NCBI GenBank assembly: GCA_023386365.1
Contig: JAEWJX010000109.1
Span: forward strand, 1 to 64,000
Reading direction: 5' to 3'
Length of the DNA: 64,000 nucleotides
Source of the DNA: Actinomycetes bacterium
Lineage (GTDB): Bacteria > Actinomycetota > Actinomycetes > Actinomycetales > Microbacteriaceae
Part shown: piece by piece, positions 7,965 to 18,478 of the stretch
Position numbering within the stretch: position 1 is the first letter of the stretch
How the letters are laid out: the number at the start of each line of letters is the position of its first letter
Notes under the pieces: generated by a model
Database searches by the model: none
What the model was told of the DNA's origin: nothing
The model's input: the letters and a program-made list of their open reading frames with translations, nothing else
Translations under genes and position numbers: made by a program

Positions 7965-9284
7965 ATGGCGCGCAACACGACGGGGGAGGACCCCGGCACC
8001 GACGGTGCGCCGCTCGCCGAACCCGACCCCCAGCTCGACGGGGCGGCCCTCGCAACGACCCTGCCCGACAGCCTCACCTTCTCGGTCGAGCTGCCGGCGC
8101 AGACCCACGAGACCCCCGAAGACGAGATCCAGGTCGCCCTCGGCGAGGTGGTCGCCACGCCCGGGTCCGTGGCGCCCGTCATCGCCGAACCCGGGTCGGG
8201 CACCGTCTCCATCGACGTCATCCCCGACCTGGTGCACGTCGCCGACGAAGAAGCCGTCCCCACCGACGAGGTCCCCATCGTGCCGCTCCCCGGCGACGAC
8301 GAGCTGTACTCGAGGCGCGGCCGCGGACGCCAGACCGCCGCCCCTGAACCGGCCGCCATGCTCACCGCCGACCGGCTCCTCGAACCGAAGCACCACCAGC
8401 ACGCGCCCGAAGGCGGCTGGCCGGCGTTCGTCTACGCGAGCACGTTGCACCTCGTCAATCTCGGCGACTCCCCGAAGGTCCGCGAACGCAAAGCCCTCGA
8501 CGCCCGCATCGCGAAACGCTTCGAAGGCGGCACCCGCTTCGTCCCTGTGCTCACCCGCAAGGGCGGCGTCGGCAAGACCACCGTCACCACCCTCCTCGGC
8601 ATGGCGCTGTCCGACGTCCGCGAAGACCGCATCATCGCGGTCGACGCCAACCCCGACCGCGGCACCCTCTCCGAACGGGTCGCCAAGCAGACCCGGTCCA
8701 CCGTGCGCGACATCGTCACCCACGCCGCCGCCATCAAGGACTTCAGCGAGTTCTCCAGCCACGTGTCCCGAGACGAGACCCGCCTCGACGTGCTCGCCTC
8801 CGACACCGACCCGCTGCTCTCCGAGGCGTTCGATGAGAACGACTACAACGTCGTCGCCGACCTGGTCTCCCGCTACTACTCCATCGCCCTCACCGACTGC
8901 GGCACCGGCATTGTCCACTCGGTCATGCGCGCCACCCTCCAACGCGCCGACTCCATCGTCGTCGTGTCCGGCGGCAGCGTCGACGAAGCCCGACTGGCGT
9001 CCGAAACCCTCACCTGGCTCGAGGCGAACAACTACGGCCACCTGGTGCGCAATGCCGTCGTCGCCATCAACACCGCCACCCAAGGCACGAACCTCGTCAA
9101 ACTCGACGAGATCGACGCCCACTTCTCCTCCCGCGTGCGCGCCGTCGTGCGCATGCCGTACGACCCCGAACTCGCCGCCGGCTCCGTCGTGCGGTGGAGC
9201 AACCTCAAACCCTTCACCCGAGCCTCCGCGCGGGAGCTCGCCGCTCTCGTCATGGACGGCCTCCCGACCACCCGGAACGCATGA
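7965..9284 (+). CDS. MinD/ParA-like ATPase with long acidic N-terminal region
   Basis: This 439-residue protein has about 190 residues of acidic, Pro/Ala-rich, low-complexity sequence, then a P-loop ATPase domain (about 180-430). The Walker A box is RKGGVGKTT near residues 203-211, IAVDANPDRGT carries the A' aspartate, and ALTDCGTG is the Walker B equivalent. The layout resembles actinobacterial MinD/EspI-type ATPases, some linked to secretion or cell-pole functions, but no such partners are nearby. Its specific role is unknown. Its stop overlaps the start of def (ATGA), so the two are coupled. Confidence 0.75.
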   Translation: MARNTTGEDPGTDGAPLAEPDPQLDGAALATTLPDSLTFSVELPAQTHETPEDEIQVALGEVVATPGSVAPVIAEPGSGTVSIDVIPDLVHVADEEAVPTDEVPIVPLPGDDELYSRRGRGRQTAAPEPAAMLTADRLLEPKHHQHAPEGGWPAFVYASTLHLVNLGDSPKVRERKALDARIAKRFEGGTRFVPVLTRKGGVGKTTVTTLLGMALSDVREDRIIAVDANPDRGTLSERVAKQTRSTVRDIVTHAAAIKDFSEFSSHVSRDETRLDVLASDTDPLLSEAFDENDYNVVADLVSRYYSIALTDCGTGIVHSVMRATLQRADSIVVVSGGSVDEARLASETLTWLEANNYGHLVRNAVVAINTATQGTNLVKLDEIDAHFSSRVRAVVRMPYDPELAAGSVVRWSNLKPFTRASARELAALVMDGLPTTRNA

Positions 9285-9778
9285 CCGAGCGCCAGATCCG
9301 CCTCTTCGGCGACCCCGTCCTCCGATCGAAGACCGACCTCGTCAGCGACCCGGGCGACCCCCGCGTTCGCGCCCTCGCCGAGGACCTCGTCGACAGCGTC
9401 CGCCCGCCGGGACGCGCCGGTGTCGCCGCCACCCAGATCGGGGTCGGCTTGCGGGCCTTCAGCGTCAACATCGACGGCGCCATCGACTACGTCATCAACC
9501 CGGTGCTCGAAGTCTCCGGCGAACCGGAACTCGTCGACGAAGGCTGCCTCTCCGTCCCCGGCTTCTACTTCCCCCGCCTCCGCTACCCGTGGGCGAGGGT
9601 CACCGGCGTCGACGTCGACGGCAACGAGGTCGTCCTCGAGGGCGACGGCCTGATGGCGCAGGCCCTGCAGCACGAGACCGACCACCTCGACGGCAAGCTC
9701 TACATCGAAGGCCTCGAACCCGAGACGAAGCGCGAGGCGATGCGAGCAATCCGTCAAGCTGACTGGTTCCAGCGCTAG
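9281..9778 (+). CDS. def: Peptide deformylase
   Basis: This 165-residue metalloenzyme removes the formyl group from the N-terminal methionine of new proteins. All three motifs are present: GVAATQIG (residues 47-54), EGCLS (87-91, metal ligand C89) and QHETDH (130-135, metal ligands H131 and H135, catalytic E132). In motif 1 the common leucine or isoleucine is valine. The ATG overlaps the stop of the preceding ATPase gene (ATGA), implying co-translation. It converges on the acyl-CoA ligase gene. Confidence 0.95.
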   Translation: MTERQIRLFGDPVLRSKTDLVSDPGDPRVRALAEDLVDSVRPPGRAGVAATQIGVGLRAFSVNIDGAIDYVINPVLEVSGEPELVDEGCLSVPGFYFPRLRYPWARVTGVDVDGNEVVLEGDGLMAQALQHETDHLDGKLYIEGLEPETKREAMRAIRQADWFQR

Positions 9779-9792
9779 TCACAGAACAGACG

Positions 9793-9827
9793 TCCGGCCC
9801 CGCCCCCACAAGGGAGACGAGGCCGGA
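9793..9827. terminator. Possible bidirectional terminator hairpin
   Basis: TCCGGCC (9793-9799) pairs perfectly with GGCCGGA (9821-9827) across a 21-base loop, between the convergent ends of def and the acyl-CoA ligase gene. It has no T-tract, so termination is inferred from position. Confidence 0.4.
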
Positions 9828-9843
9828 TGCGAGGCGTCGGGAC

Positions 9844-11670
9844 TCAGCCGGTGACCGAGATGCCCTGCGTCGCGGGGGAGCCCGCGTAGAGAGCCTCGAT
9901 CTGCGGCGCGAAGTCCTTCACGATGACCGCGCGCTTGATCGACATCTTTGGGGTCAGGTGCCCGCTGTCCTCGGTGAACTCGGTGTCGAGGATCTGGAAC
10001 TTGCGGATCGACTCGGCGCGCGACACGCGCGAGTTGGCGGTGTCGATCGCCCGCTGGACCTCGGCGATCACCTTCGGGTGCTTCGCCGCATCCGACATGG
10101 GCATGTCGGCCGCTTCACCGTTGTTGTTCAACCAGACGGGGAGCATCTCCGGGTCGAGCGTGATGAGCGCGGAGATGAACGGCTTCTGGTCTCCGACGAC
10201 GACGACCTGGCCGACGATCGGGTTCGCGCGGATGGGGTCCTCGAGGCCGGCGGGGGCGACGTTCTTGCCGCCCGCGGTCACGATGATCTCCTTCTTGCGG
10301 CCGGTGATGGTGAGGTAGCCCTCGTCGTCGAGGGTGCCGATGTCGCCCGTGTGGAACCATTCGCCGGTGAAGACGGCTGCCGTCTCCTCGGGCTTGTTCC
10401 AGTAGCCGGCGAACACGTCGATGCCCTTCACCAGCACCTCGCCGTCGTCGGCGATCTTGATGCCGACGCCGGGGAGCGCCGTGCCGACGGTGCCGATCTT
10501 GAACTTGGACACCACGTTGACGGTGGCGGGCGCGGTGGTCTCGGTGAGTCCGTAGCCTTCGAGGATCTTCACGTCGAGGCTGCGGAAGAAGTGGCCGAGG
10601 CGCAGACCGAGCGGCGCCGATCCGGAGATCGCGTACTTCACGTTGCCGCCCATGGCGGTGCGCAGCTTGCTGTAGACGAGCTTGTCGAACAGCGCGAACT
10701 GCAGCTTCAGGCCGAACGGCACATGCCCGGCGTCGAGCGCCTTCGAGTGCGCGATGGCGACGTCGGCCGCCTTGTGGAAGATCTTGTCCTTGCCTCCGGC
10801 GGCCGCCTTCTGCTCCGCCGAGTTGTACACCTTCTCGAAGACGCGGGGCACGGCGAGCAGGAAGCTGGGCTTGAAGCTGCCGAGTGCGGGCAGCAACTGC
10901 TTGGTGTCGGCCTGGTGTCCGACCTTCACGCCTGCGGTGATCGACAGCACCGAGATGAAGCGGGCGAACACGTGGGCGGTGGTGATGAACAACAGCGTGG
11001 AGGAGCCGGGGGCCACCACTTCTGGCATCACCTGGGCCGCGTTGCGCGACAGCTCCACGAAGTTGGAGTGGGTGAGGATGCAGCCCTTCGGGGTTCCGGT
11101 GGAGCCGGAGGTGTAGATGAGGGTGGCGAGGTCGGAGCCCTTCGCGGCGCTGCGGCGTGCCTCGACTTCGTCGTCGCTCACGTCGGTTCCCGCGGCGGTG
11201 ATCTTGGCGAGGTCGTCGTGTCCGAGCTGCCACACCTTGGTGATCTGGGGGAGGTCGGCGCGCACCTCGTCGAAGCGGGCGAAGTGTTCGGCCGTCTCGA
11301 CGATGAGGGCGGTCGCCCCCGAGTCGGTGAGCGTGTACGCGATCTGCGCCGGCGCGGAGGTCTCGTAGATGGGCACCAACACGGCGCCGGCGAACCAGGT
11401 GGCGAAGTCGACGAGCGTCCACTCGTACCGGGTGCGGCAGATGAAGCCGATCTTCTCGCCCGGCTGGATTCCGGATGCGATGAGCCCCTTGGCGAGGGCG
11501 ACCACCTGGCGGTGGAATTCGGCGGTCGTGACGTCTTCCCAGCCGCCGTCGGCGGTGGGGAGCGCGAACAGCGGCGCGTCGGGGGTGAGGGCGACTCGGT
11601 CGACGAGCAGGTCGGTGGCGTTGGCCTCCGGGTCGGCGGGGACGAGTGCGGGTACGTAGATCTCGTTCAC
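9844..11670 (-). CDS. fadD15: Long-chain acyl-CoA ligase (FadD15-like, AMP-forming)
   Basis: This 608-residue enzyme activates fatty acids to acyl-CoA through an acyl-adenylate. The AMP-binding signature TLIYTSGSTGTPKGC lies near residue 186, GYGLTET near 372, and the hinge/catalytic region GRKKEIIVTAGGKNVAP near 463. The GTG at 11670 is chosen because AAGGAGC sits seven bases upstream; the frame continues to 11736 without a better start. The order fadD15, plsC, DAHP synthase, PASTA kinase matches mycobacteria, suggesting lipid supply for the envelope. Confidence 0.92.
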   Translation of the reverse strand: MNEIYVPALVPADPEANATDLLVDRVALTPDAPLFALPTADGGWEDVTTAEFHRQVVALAKGLIASGIQPGEKIGFICRTRYEWTLVDFATWFAGAVLVPIYETSAPAQIAYTLTDSGATALIVETAEHFARFDEVRADLPQITKVWQLGHDDLAKITAAGTDVSDDEVEARRSAAKGSDLATLIYTSGSTGTPKGCILTHSNFVELSRNAAQVMPEVVAPGSSTLLFITTAHVFARFISVLSITAGVKVGHQADTKQLLPALGSFKPSFLLAVPRVFEKVYNSAEQKAAAGGKDKIFHKAADVAIAHSKALDAGHVPFGLKLQFALFDKLVYSKLRTAMGGNVKYAISGSAPLGLRLGHFFRSLDVKILEGYGLTETTAPATVNVVSKFKIGTVGTALPGVGIKIADDGEVLVKGIDVFAGYWNKPEETAAVFTGEWFHTGDIGTLDDEGYLTITGRKKEIIVTAGGKNVAPAGLEDPIRANPIVGQVVVVGDQKPFISALITLDPEMLPVWLNNNGEAADMPMSDAAKHPKVIAEVQRAIDTANSRVSRAESIRKFQILDTEFTEDSGHLTPKMSIKRAVIVKDFAPQIEALYAGSPATQGISVTG

Positions 11671-11712
11671 GGGCAGCTCCTTCGGTACCGGTGATGGTCG
11701 GGTGATAGGTCC

Positions 11713-11718
11713 ACTGTA
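11713..11718 (-). promoter_or_regulatory. -10 element for the acyl-CoA ligase gene
   Basis: On the minus strand TACAGT lies 42 bases before the GTG at 11670. A leader of about 35 bases contains the ribosome-binding site. Confidence 0.4.
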
Positions 11719-11763
11719 ACCCGGCGCGTACCCCACCGTCGCCCGTGTTCACGGGCGTCTGGC

Positions 11764-11769
11764 TAGACT
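11764..11769 (+). promoter_or_regulatory. -10 element, leaderless promoter of the glucokinase gene
   Basis: TAGACT is followed by eight bases and GTG at 11778, and there is no ribosome-binding site in between. Confidence 0.5.
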
Positions 11770-11777
11770 CGTCGCTC

Positions 11778-12725
11778 GTGCATGCCATCGGAATCGACAT
11801 CGGCGGGACCAAGATCGCGGGCGGCCTGGTCGCCGAGGACGGCACGATCGTCCGTCAGGAGCGTCGCCCGACCCCTGCGGGCGACGGTGAGACCATCATC
11901 GCCGCAGTCGTCGAGGTGGTGGAGAGTCTCCGTGCCGGTGAGGATGTGACGGCGGTGGGGGTCGCCGCCCCCGGGTTCATCGACGCCGAGCAGTCGACGG
12001 TCTACTACACCCCGAACATCCCGTGGCGCTCGGAGCCCCTGCGCGCCGACCTGTCGGTGCGTCTCCCCGGGCTCGACATCACGATCGACAACGACGCGAA
12101 CGCCGCCGGGTGGGCCGAGTTCCGCTTCGGTGCGGGGCGCGGGTTCCACGACATGACGCTGCTGACCATCGGCACCGGCGTCGGGGGAGCCATCGTCACC
12201 GACGGGCGTCTGCTGCGCGGCGGTTTCGGTGCGGCTGCAGAGATCGGGCACATGCGTGTGGTCCCGGGTGGGCTGCCGTGTGGCTGCGGTCAGCGCGGAT
12301 GCATCGAACAGTACGGGTCGGGTCGCGCCCTGCTCCGGTTCGCGAACGAGATCGCCGACCAGCGCGGAATCGGTCAGGCTCTCGCCGCGGCCCGCGCCGA
12401 GCACGGTGAGCTCGACGGCCACCTCGTGTACGAGTTGATCGTCGCCGACGACCCGGGCGCCCTGTTCGCGCTGCGGGAGCTGGGTGGCTGGCTCGGTCAG
12501 GCGGCGGCGTCGATCAGCGCCATCCTCGACCCGCAGGTGTTCGTGTTCGGGGGTGGTGTCGCGGCAGCGGGCGACCTGCTGCTGGACCCGATCCGCGAGG
12601 CGTACCTCACCCACCTGCCGGCCCGTGGTTTCCATCCGGAGCCGGTCTTCGCCACGGCGGAGCTGGTGAACGATGCGGGTGTCGTGGGGGCAGCCGACAT
12701 CGCCCGCGCGCATTCGGTTCATTGA
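11778..12725 (+). CDS. glk: ROK-family glucokinase
   Basis: This 315-residue sugar kinase of the ROK family probably phosphorylates glucose with ATP. The N-terminal phosphate-binding loop IGIDIGGTKIAGG is at residues 4-16. The substrate-binding ENDANAAGWAE-like string (DNDANAAGW) and GTGVGGAI follow. The ROK signature and zinc site occur together at GGLPCGCGQRGCIEQYGSG. The GTG at 11778 gives the usual family start; an upstream ATG would add 11 unlike residues. Polyphosphate-dependent activity cannot be excluded. Confidence 0.9.
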   Translation: MHAIGIDIGGTKIAGGLVAEDGTIVRQERRPTPAGDGETIIAAVVEVVESLRAGEDVTAVGVAAPGFIDAEQSTVYYTPNIPWRSEPLRADLSVRLPGLDITIDNDANAAGWAEFRFGAGRGFHDMTLLTIGTGVGGAIVTDGRLLRGGFGAAAEIGHMRVVPGGLPCGCGQRGCIEQYGSGRALLRFANEIADQRGIGQALAAARAEHGELDGHLVYELIVADDPGALFALRELGGWLGQAAASISAILDPQVFVFGGGVAAAGDLLLDPIREAYLTHLPARGFHPEPVFATAELVNDAGVVGAADIARAHSVH

Positions 12726-12756
12726 CAGTCCTGGCCGCGCCCCCGGGTGCGGCCTC

Positions 12757-12762
12757 TAGAAT
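12757..12762 (+). promoter_or_regulatory. -10 element for plsC
   Basis: TAGAAT lies 21 bases before the GTG at 12784, with the ribosome-binding site GGAGG between. Confidence 0.45.
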
Positions 12763-12783
12763 CTGAGGTCGGAGGTCGCTTTA

Positions 12784-13497
12784 GTGTTCTATCTGTTCCT
12801 GAAGAACGTCATCGTCGGCCCTTTCCTGCTGACCGTCTTCCGGCCTTTCGTGCGCGGCGCCGACAACGTGCCCCAGAAGGGTGCGGTCATCTTCGCCAGC
12901 AACCACCTGTCGTTCATCGACTCGGTGTTCCTGCCGATCGTGGTCGATCGTCAGATCCGGTTCCTGGCGAAGAGCGAGTACTTCACCGGGCGGGGTTTCA
13001 AAGGTTGGATCGTGAAGAAGTTCTTCATCGCGATCGGCCAGCTGCCGATCGACCGCTCCGGCGGTAAGGCATCCGAGGCGTCGCTCAACACCGGCCTCGA
13101 GCACCTCGCCACCGGCGGGCAGTTGGGCATCTACCCGGAGGGCACGCGCAGCCACGACGGGCGCCTGTACCGCGGGCGCACCGGCATCGCCCGGATGGTG
13201 TTGGAGTCGGGCGCGACCGTCATCCCGGTGGCGATGATCGACACCGACAAGGTGATGCCCGTCGGAACGAAGATCCCGAAGGTGCGCCGGATCGGGGTGG
13301 TGTTCGGCGAACCCCTCGACTTCTCGCGGTTCACCGGCATGGAGGGCGACCGTTTCGTGCTGCGTTCCATCACCGACGAGATCATGTACGAGCTGTCGCA
13401 TCTGAGCGGCCAGGAGTACGTCGACGTGTATGCCTCAAGCGTGAAGGGACGCCCTCAGACCGACGCGCCTGTGGCCCCGTCGCGCGTCTCCCGGTGA
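12784..13497 (+). CDS. plsC: 1-acyl-sn-glycerol-3-phosphate acyltransferase (PlsC family)
   Basis: This 237-residue acyltransferase is expected to convert lysophosphatidic acid to phosphatidic acid. The catalytic H-x4-D motif is NHLSFID with H41 and D46, and the substrate-binding EGTR motif is at residues 119-122 (YPEGTRS). A hydrophobic N-terminus suggests membrane attachment. The GTG start has GGAGG nine bases upstream. It sits in the conserved order between glucokinase/acyl-CoA ligase and DAHP synthase. Exact acyl-acceptor specificity is inferred. Confidence 0.9.
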   Translation: MFYLFLKNVIVGPFLLTVFRPFVRGADNVPQKGAVIFASNHLSFIDSVFLPIVVDRQIRFLAKSEYFTGRGFKGWIVKKFFIAIGQLPIDRSGGKASEASLNTGLEHLATGGQLGIYPEGTRSHDGRLYRGRTGIARMVLESGATVIPVAMIDTDKVMPVGTKIPKVRRIGVVFGEPLDFSRFTGMEGDRFVLRSITDEIMYELSHLSGQEYVDVYASSVKGRPQTDAPVAPSRVSR

Positions 13498-13521
13498 CCG
13501 GCGACGGCATCCGCGCTCGGC

Positions 13522-13527
13522 TAGGCT
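13522..13527 (+). promoter_or_regulatory. -10 element for DAHP synthase
   Basis: TAGGCT lies 61 bases before the GTG at 13583. AGAGGAA within the resulting leader can serve as the ribosome-binding site. Confidence 0.4.
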
Positions 13528-13582
13528 GAATCGCTGGGGCGCGTTCGCGCCTCCACCCGTCCCGAACCAGAGGAACCCACCC

Positions 13583-14956
13583 GTGGTAGACCCCACCGAG
13601 CCCGTCGTGCAGGCAGATCCCGCAGTGATCGCCGGTCTCGACTATTGGCGGGAACTGCCGATCAAGCAGCAGCCGGAGTGGACCAACGCGGAGGCGGTGC
13701 AGGCGGCGTCCGCCGAGATCGCGTCCCTCCCTCCTCTCGTGTTCGCGGGTGAGGTCGACCTGCTCCGCGACCGGCTGGCGCGGGCCGCGCGCGGCGAATC
13801 GTTCCTGCTGCAGGGCGGTGACTGCGCCGAGACGTTCGCCGGGGCCACCGCCGAGCAGATCCGCAACCGGGTGAAGACCCTCCTGCAGATGGCCGTTGTG
13901 CTCACCTACGGCGCCTCCATGCCGATCGTGAAGATGGGCCGCATGGCGGGGCAGTTCGCGAAGCCGCGGTCCAGCGACTTCGAGACCCGGGGAGACGTCA
14001 CTTTGCCCGCGTACCGCGGCGACATCGTCAACGGCTACGACTTCACACCGGAGTCCCGCCAGGCCGACCCTCGGCGTCTCGTGCAGGGCTACCACACCGC
14101 CGCTTCGACGCTGAACCTGATCCGCGCGTTCACCCAGGGTGGCTTCGCCGACCTGCGTCAGGTGCACTCGTGGAACAAGGGCTTCGCCCAGAACCCCGCC
14201 AACCAGCGGTACGAGGGCCTGGCGAAGGAGATCGACCGCGCCATCCGCTTCATGGAGGCCGCCGGCGCGGACTTCGACGAACTGAAGCGGGTCGAGTTCT
14301 ACACCGGCCACGAGGGTCTGCTCATGGACTACGAGCGCCCCATGACCCGCATCGACTCCCGCAACGGCACCGCGGTGAACACGTCGGCCCACTTCCTGTG
14401 GATCGGCGAGCGCACCCGCGAGCTCGACGGCGCGCACGTCGACTACTTCTCGCGCATCCGCAACCCCATCGGGGTGAAGCTCGGCCCGTCGACGACGCCC
14501 GAGACGATGGAGCGCCTCATCGACAAGCTCGACCCCGAACGCGAGCCGGGCCGTCTCACCTTCATCACCCGGATGGGTGCGGGCAAGATCCGCGACGCCC
14601 TGCCGCCGCTGCTCGAAGCGATCAAGTCGTTCGACGCCACCCCGCTGTGGGTGACCGACCCGATGCATGGCAACGGCATCACGACGCCCAACGGGTACAA
14701 GACGCGCCGCTTCGACGACGTCGTCGACGAGGTCCGTGGGTTCTTCGAGGCGCACCGCGCGGCGGGCACCCACCCGGGTGGCGTGCACGTGGAGCTGACC
14801 GGCGACGACGTCACCGAGTGCCTCGGTGGTTCGGAGATGATCGACGAGGCGACGCTGGCGACCCGCTACGAGTCGCTGTGCGACCCGCGCCTGAACCACA
14901 TGCAGTCGCTGGAACTGGCGTTCCTGGTGGCGGAGGAGCTCTCCGCCGCTCGCTGA
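13583..14956 (+). CDS. aroG: Class II 3-deoxy-7-phosphoheptulonate synthase (DAHP synthase)
   Basis: This 457-residue enzyme makes DAHP from phosphoenolpyruvate and erythrose-4-phosphate, the first step of the shikimate pathway. It is of the plant-like class II type: FLLQGGDCAETF near residue 74, GRMAGQFAKPRS near 118, and WVTDPMHGNG near 356 are diagnostic. The length matches the mycobacterial enzyme. The gene converges on the PASTA kinase gene with a 26-base gap. In mycobacteria this enzyme is controlled by aromatic amino acids and by chorismate mutase; no partner is in view here. Confidence 0.95.
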   Translation: MVDPTEPVVQADPAVIAGLDYWRELPIKQQPEWTNAEAVQAASAEIASLPPLVFAGEVDLLRDRLARAARGESFLLQGGDCAETFAGATAEQIRNRVKTLLQMAVVLTYGASMPIVKMGRMAGQFAKPRSSDFETRGDVTLPAYRGDIVNGYDFTPESRQADPRRLVQGYHTAASTLNLIRAFTQGGFADLRQVHSWNKGFAQNPANQRYEGLAKEIDRAIRFMEAAGADFDELKRVEFYTGHEGLLMDYERPMTRIDSRNGTAVNTSAHFLWIGERTRELDGAHVDYFSRIRNPIGVKLGPSTTPETMERLIDKLDPEREPGRLTFITRMGAGKIRDALPPLLEAIKSFDATPLWVTDPMHGNGITTPNGYKTRRFDDVVDEVRGFFEAHRAAGTHPGGVHVELTGDDVTECLGGSEMIDEATLATRYESLCDPRLNHMQSLELAFLVAEELSAAR

Positions 14957-14982
14957 GCAGTGGGGCGTCCGTCGGGGGCGGC

Positions 14983-16905
<1,923 letters not shown>

Positions 16906-16911
16906 CATTCG

Positions 16912-16917
16912 AGTGTA
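16912..16917 (-). promoter_or_regulatory. -10 element, leaderless promoter of the PASTA kinase
   Basis: On the minus strand TACACT is followed by six bases and GTG at 16905. The in-frame ATG at 16908 is only three bases away, so the spacing favours the GTG. Confidence 0.4.
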
Positions 16918-16988
16918 GGAGGGCAGGCTGTCGGGTTCCTGACGCCACACGGGAGGCGTGGTCACGGGAACGACGGCGAGCGGTTGGG

Positions 16989-18308
16989 TCAGCCCAGCTG
17001 TGCCAGCCATGACGTGGCGCTCGTCTCCCATTTGGCGTATGCGTTCGGGTATGCCGAGATCTGGACCGCCTGCGCCGCCTGGGTGAGGGTCATCGAGCGC
17101 CAACCGACGATGTCGAGGAGGCCGCGCGTGTTGCCCTTGTTGGGGTTGTTCGGTCCGCCGTAGAAGAGCCGTGCGGCGTGGGGCGCGTTGAGGATCTGGT
17201 CGCGCGTTCCCCAGCCGGTGCTCGGGCGCTGCTGGAACAGGCCGAGGGAGTCCCGGTCGCCGTAGTCGATGTTGCGCATGCTGGATTCCTGCATCGCGGC
17301 GGCCAACGCGATCACGATGCCGCGGTCGGAGACGCCCAGTTCGCGACCGATCTGGATGATGATCGAGGCGTTCGCGGCCATCTCGGCGGTGAGCGGGGTG
17401 ACGGTGGTGCCGTCCTGCACCGCTGCGACTCCGGGTATGGTGAGCGCGCGGCCGGCGAAGATGATGCTCGAGAGTCCGAGTCCGTTCGCGTCGAGGATCG
17501 CCTGGATGCTCACGCCGAACTTCTTGGCGATCGACGAGATGGTGTCGCCGGTCTTGATCAGGTAGCTCGACTGGATGACCGGGGCGGGCGTGGAGACGAC
17601 GGGGGTCGACGGCGGGTCACCGGATTCGTCGACGATCGGGGTGACCGACGAGACCGTCTCGATGGCGAGGCTGGTGCCGGGGATGGCGATGGTCTGGCCG
17701 GGGTAGATGATGCTCGACCAGCCGAGGCCGTTCGCGGTGAGCAGTGCCTGCGTCGTCACGCCGAATCGGGCGGCGATGCGGCTGATCGTGTCGCCCTTCT
17801 GGATCGTGTACCGACCGCCGGTGGATGCGGTGGGGGTGGGCGCCGGGGCGGGGGCGACGGAGCCGCTGGTGAGCTTGAGCACCTGGCCGGGGAAGATGAG
17901 CGACTTCCAGCCGAGCCCGTTGAGCGCGAGCACGCTGGCGGTCGCGAGGCCGTAGCGGCCGGCGATGGAGGAGACGGTGTCGCCCGCCTTCACCGTGTAG
18001 GTGCTGGGGGCGGTCGACTGGGCCTTCGTGGCGACGGAGGCTGCAGCGACGGCGGCGCGCACGGTGGTGCCGAGTGTGGTCTTGGGCTTGGCCGGCTTGC
18101 GTTCGGATGCGGGGGTCGCTTCGACGGGCGAGACGGCGCCGGTGACGGTGAGGGTGCCGGCGAGGACGATCGGCACGGTGGCCATCATGCTTTTGGCGAG
18201 CGCGGAGCGGGCTGCGGCGTCGCGAGCGGGGGAGGCCACCGTGGAACTCGGTGCGAGTCCGGCGAAGACCAGGCGTGCCCGGTCGATCGCTTCTTCGGTC
18301 TGCTGCAT
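16989..18308 (-). CDS. Secreted triple-LysM protein with C-terminal lytic-enzyme-like domain
   Basis: This 439-residue protein has a hydrophobic export segment at about 42-60. Three LysM peptidoglycan-binding repeats follow at about 103-146, 166-210 and 248-292, each with YT(V/I)KxGDTISSIA-type starts and (I/F)xPGQ-type ends. The C-terminal domain (307-439) has the string SLGLFQQRPSTGWG, common in actinobacterial cell-wall proteins with a lysozyme-like fold; catalysis is not proven. ATG 18308 has GGAGGGGAAAGG upstream. It lies 83 bases upstream of the PASTA kinase on the same strand, hinting at joint action on the cell wall. Confidence 0.85.
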   Translation of the reverse strand: MQQTEEAIDRARLVFAGLAPSSTVASPARDAAARSALAKSMMATVPIVLAGTLTVTGAVSPVEATPASERKPAKPKTTLGTTVRAAVAAASVATKAQSTAPSTYTVKAGDTVSSIAGRYGLATASVLALNGLGWKSLIFPGQVLKLTSGSVAPAPAPTPTASTGGRYTIQKGDTISRIAARFGVTTQALLTANGLGWSSIIYPGQTIAIPGTSLAIETVSSVTPIVDESGDPPSTPVVSTPAPVIQSSYLIKTGDTISSIAKKFGVSIQAILDANGLGLSSIIFAGRALTIPGVAAVQDGTTVTPLTAEMAANASIIIQIGRELGVSDRGIVIALAAAMQESSMRNIDYGDRDSLGLFQQRPSTGWGTRDQILNAPHAARLFYGGPNNPNKGNTRGLLDIVGWRSMTLTQAAQAVQISAYPNAYAKWETSATSWLAQLG

Positions 18309-18478
18309 CGCTGCCTGCCTTTCCCCTCCGGCCCGGAGCGCGTGGTGGTGCGGTCATCGATCAACGTGTCACAGATGTTTAAGCGTGTCAATCAACGTGG
18401 CTGATGTTGCCTGAGTTAATCTGTTCGTAACATTTGGATGTTTCGGTCCGCGCCGCGGTGCCATGGCACGCTAGGAGG
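18309..18478. promoter_or_regulatory. AT-richer divergent regulatory region with direct repeats
   Basis: This intergenic region between the LysM gene and the Rv2175c-like gene is visibly lower in GC than its surroundings. TCAACGTG occurs at 18361-18368 and 18392-18399, each followed within 12 bases by a GATGTT string, so an imperfect unit of about 20 bases repeats with a 31-base period (three helical turns). TTGACA is present on the minus strand near 18390, but no convincing -10 follows. Confidence 0.45.

Noticed and set aside
6271..9762. A 1163-codon plus-strand open frame overlapping pyc, the MinD-like ATPase and def
   Set aside because: Its Arg/Pro/Ser-rich translation is a frame-shifted shadow of three conserved proteins.
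12722..12762. TTGACA at 12722 as the -35 partner of TAGAAT at 12757
   Set aside because: The spacing is 29 bases, far from the usual 16-18, so only the -10 is annotated.
16909..17103. N-terminal extension of the PASTA kinase up to 17103
   Set aside because: It would overlap the LysM coding region by 115 bases, and the extra residues resemble no kinase. A promoter-like element and a start codon lie at 16917-16905.
18309..18478. A cyclic-di-AMP (ydaO-type) riboswitch upstream of the LysM gene
   Set aside because: Such riboswitches often precede actinobacterial cell-wall hydrolase genes, but the 170-base region lacks the expected conserved G-rich core and paired elements that I could recognise.
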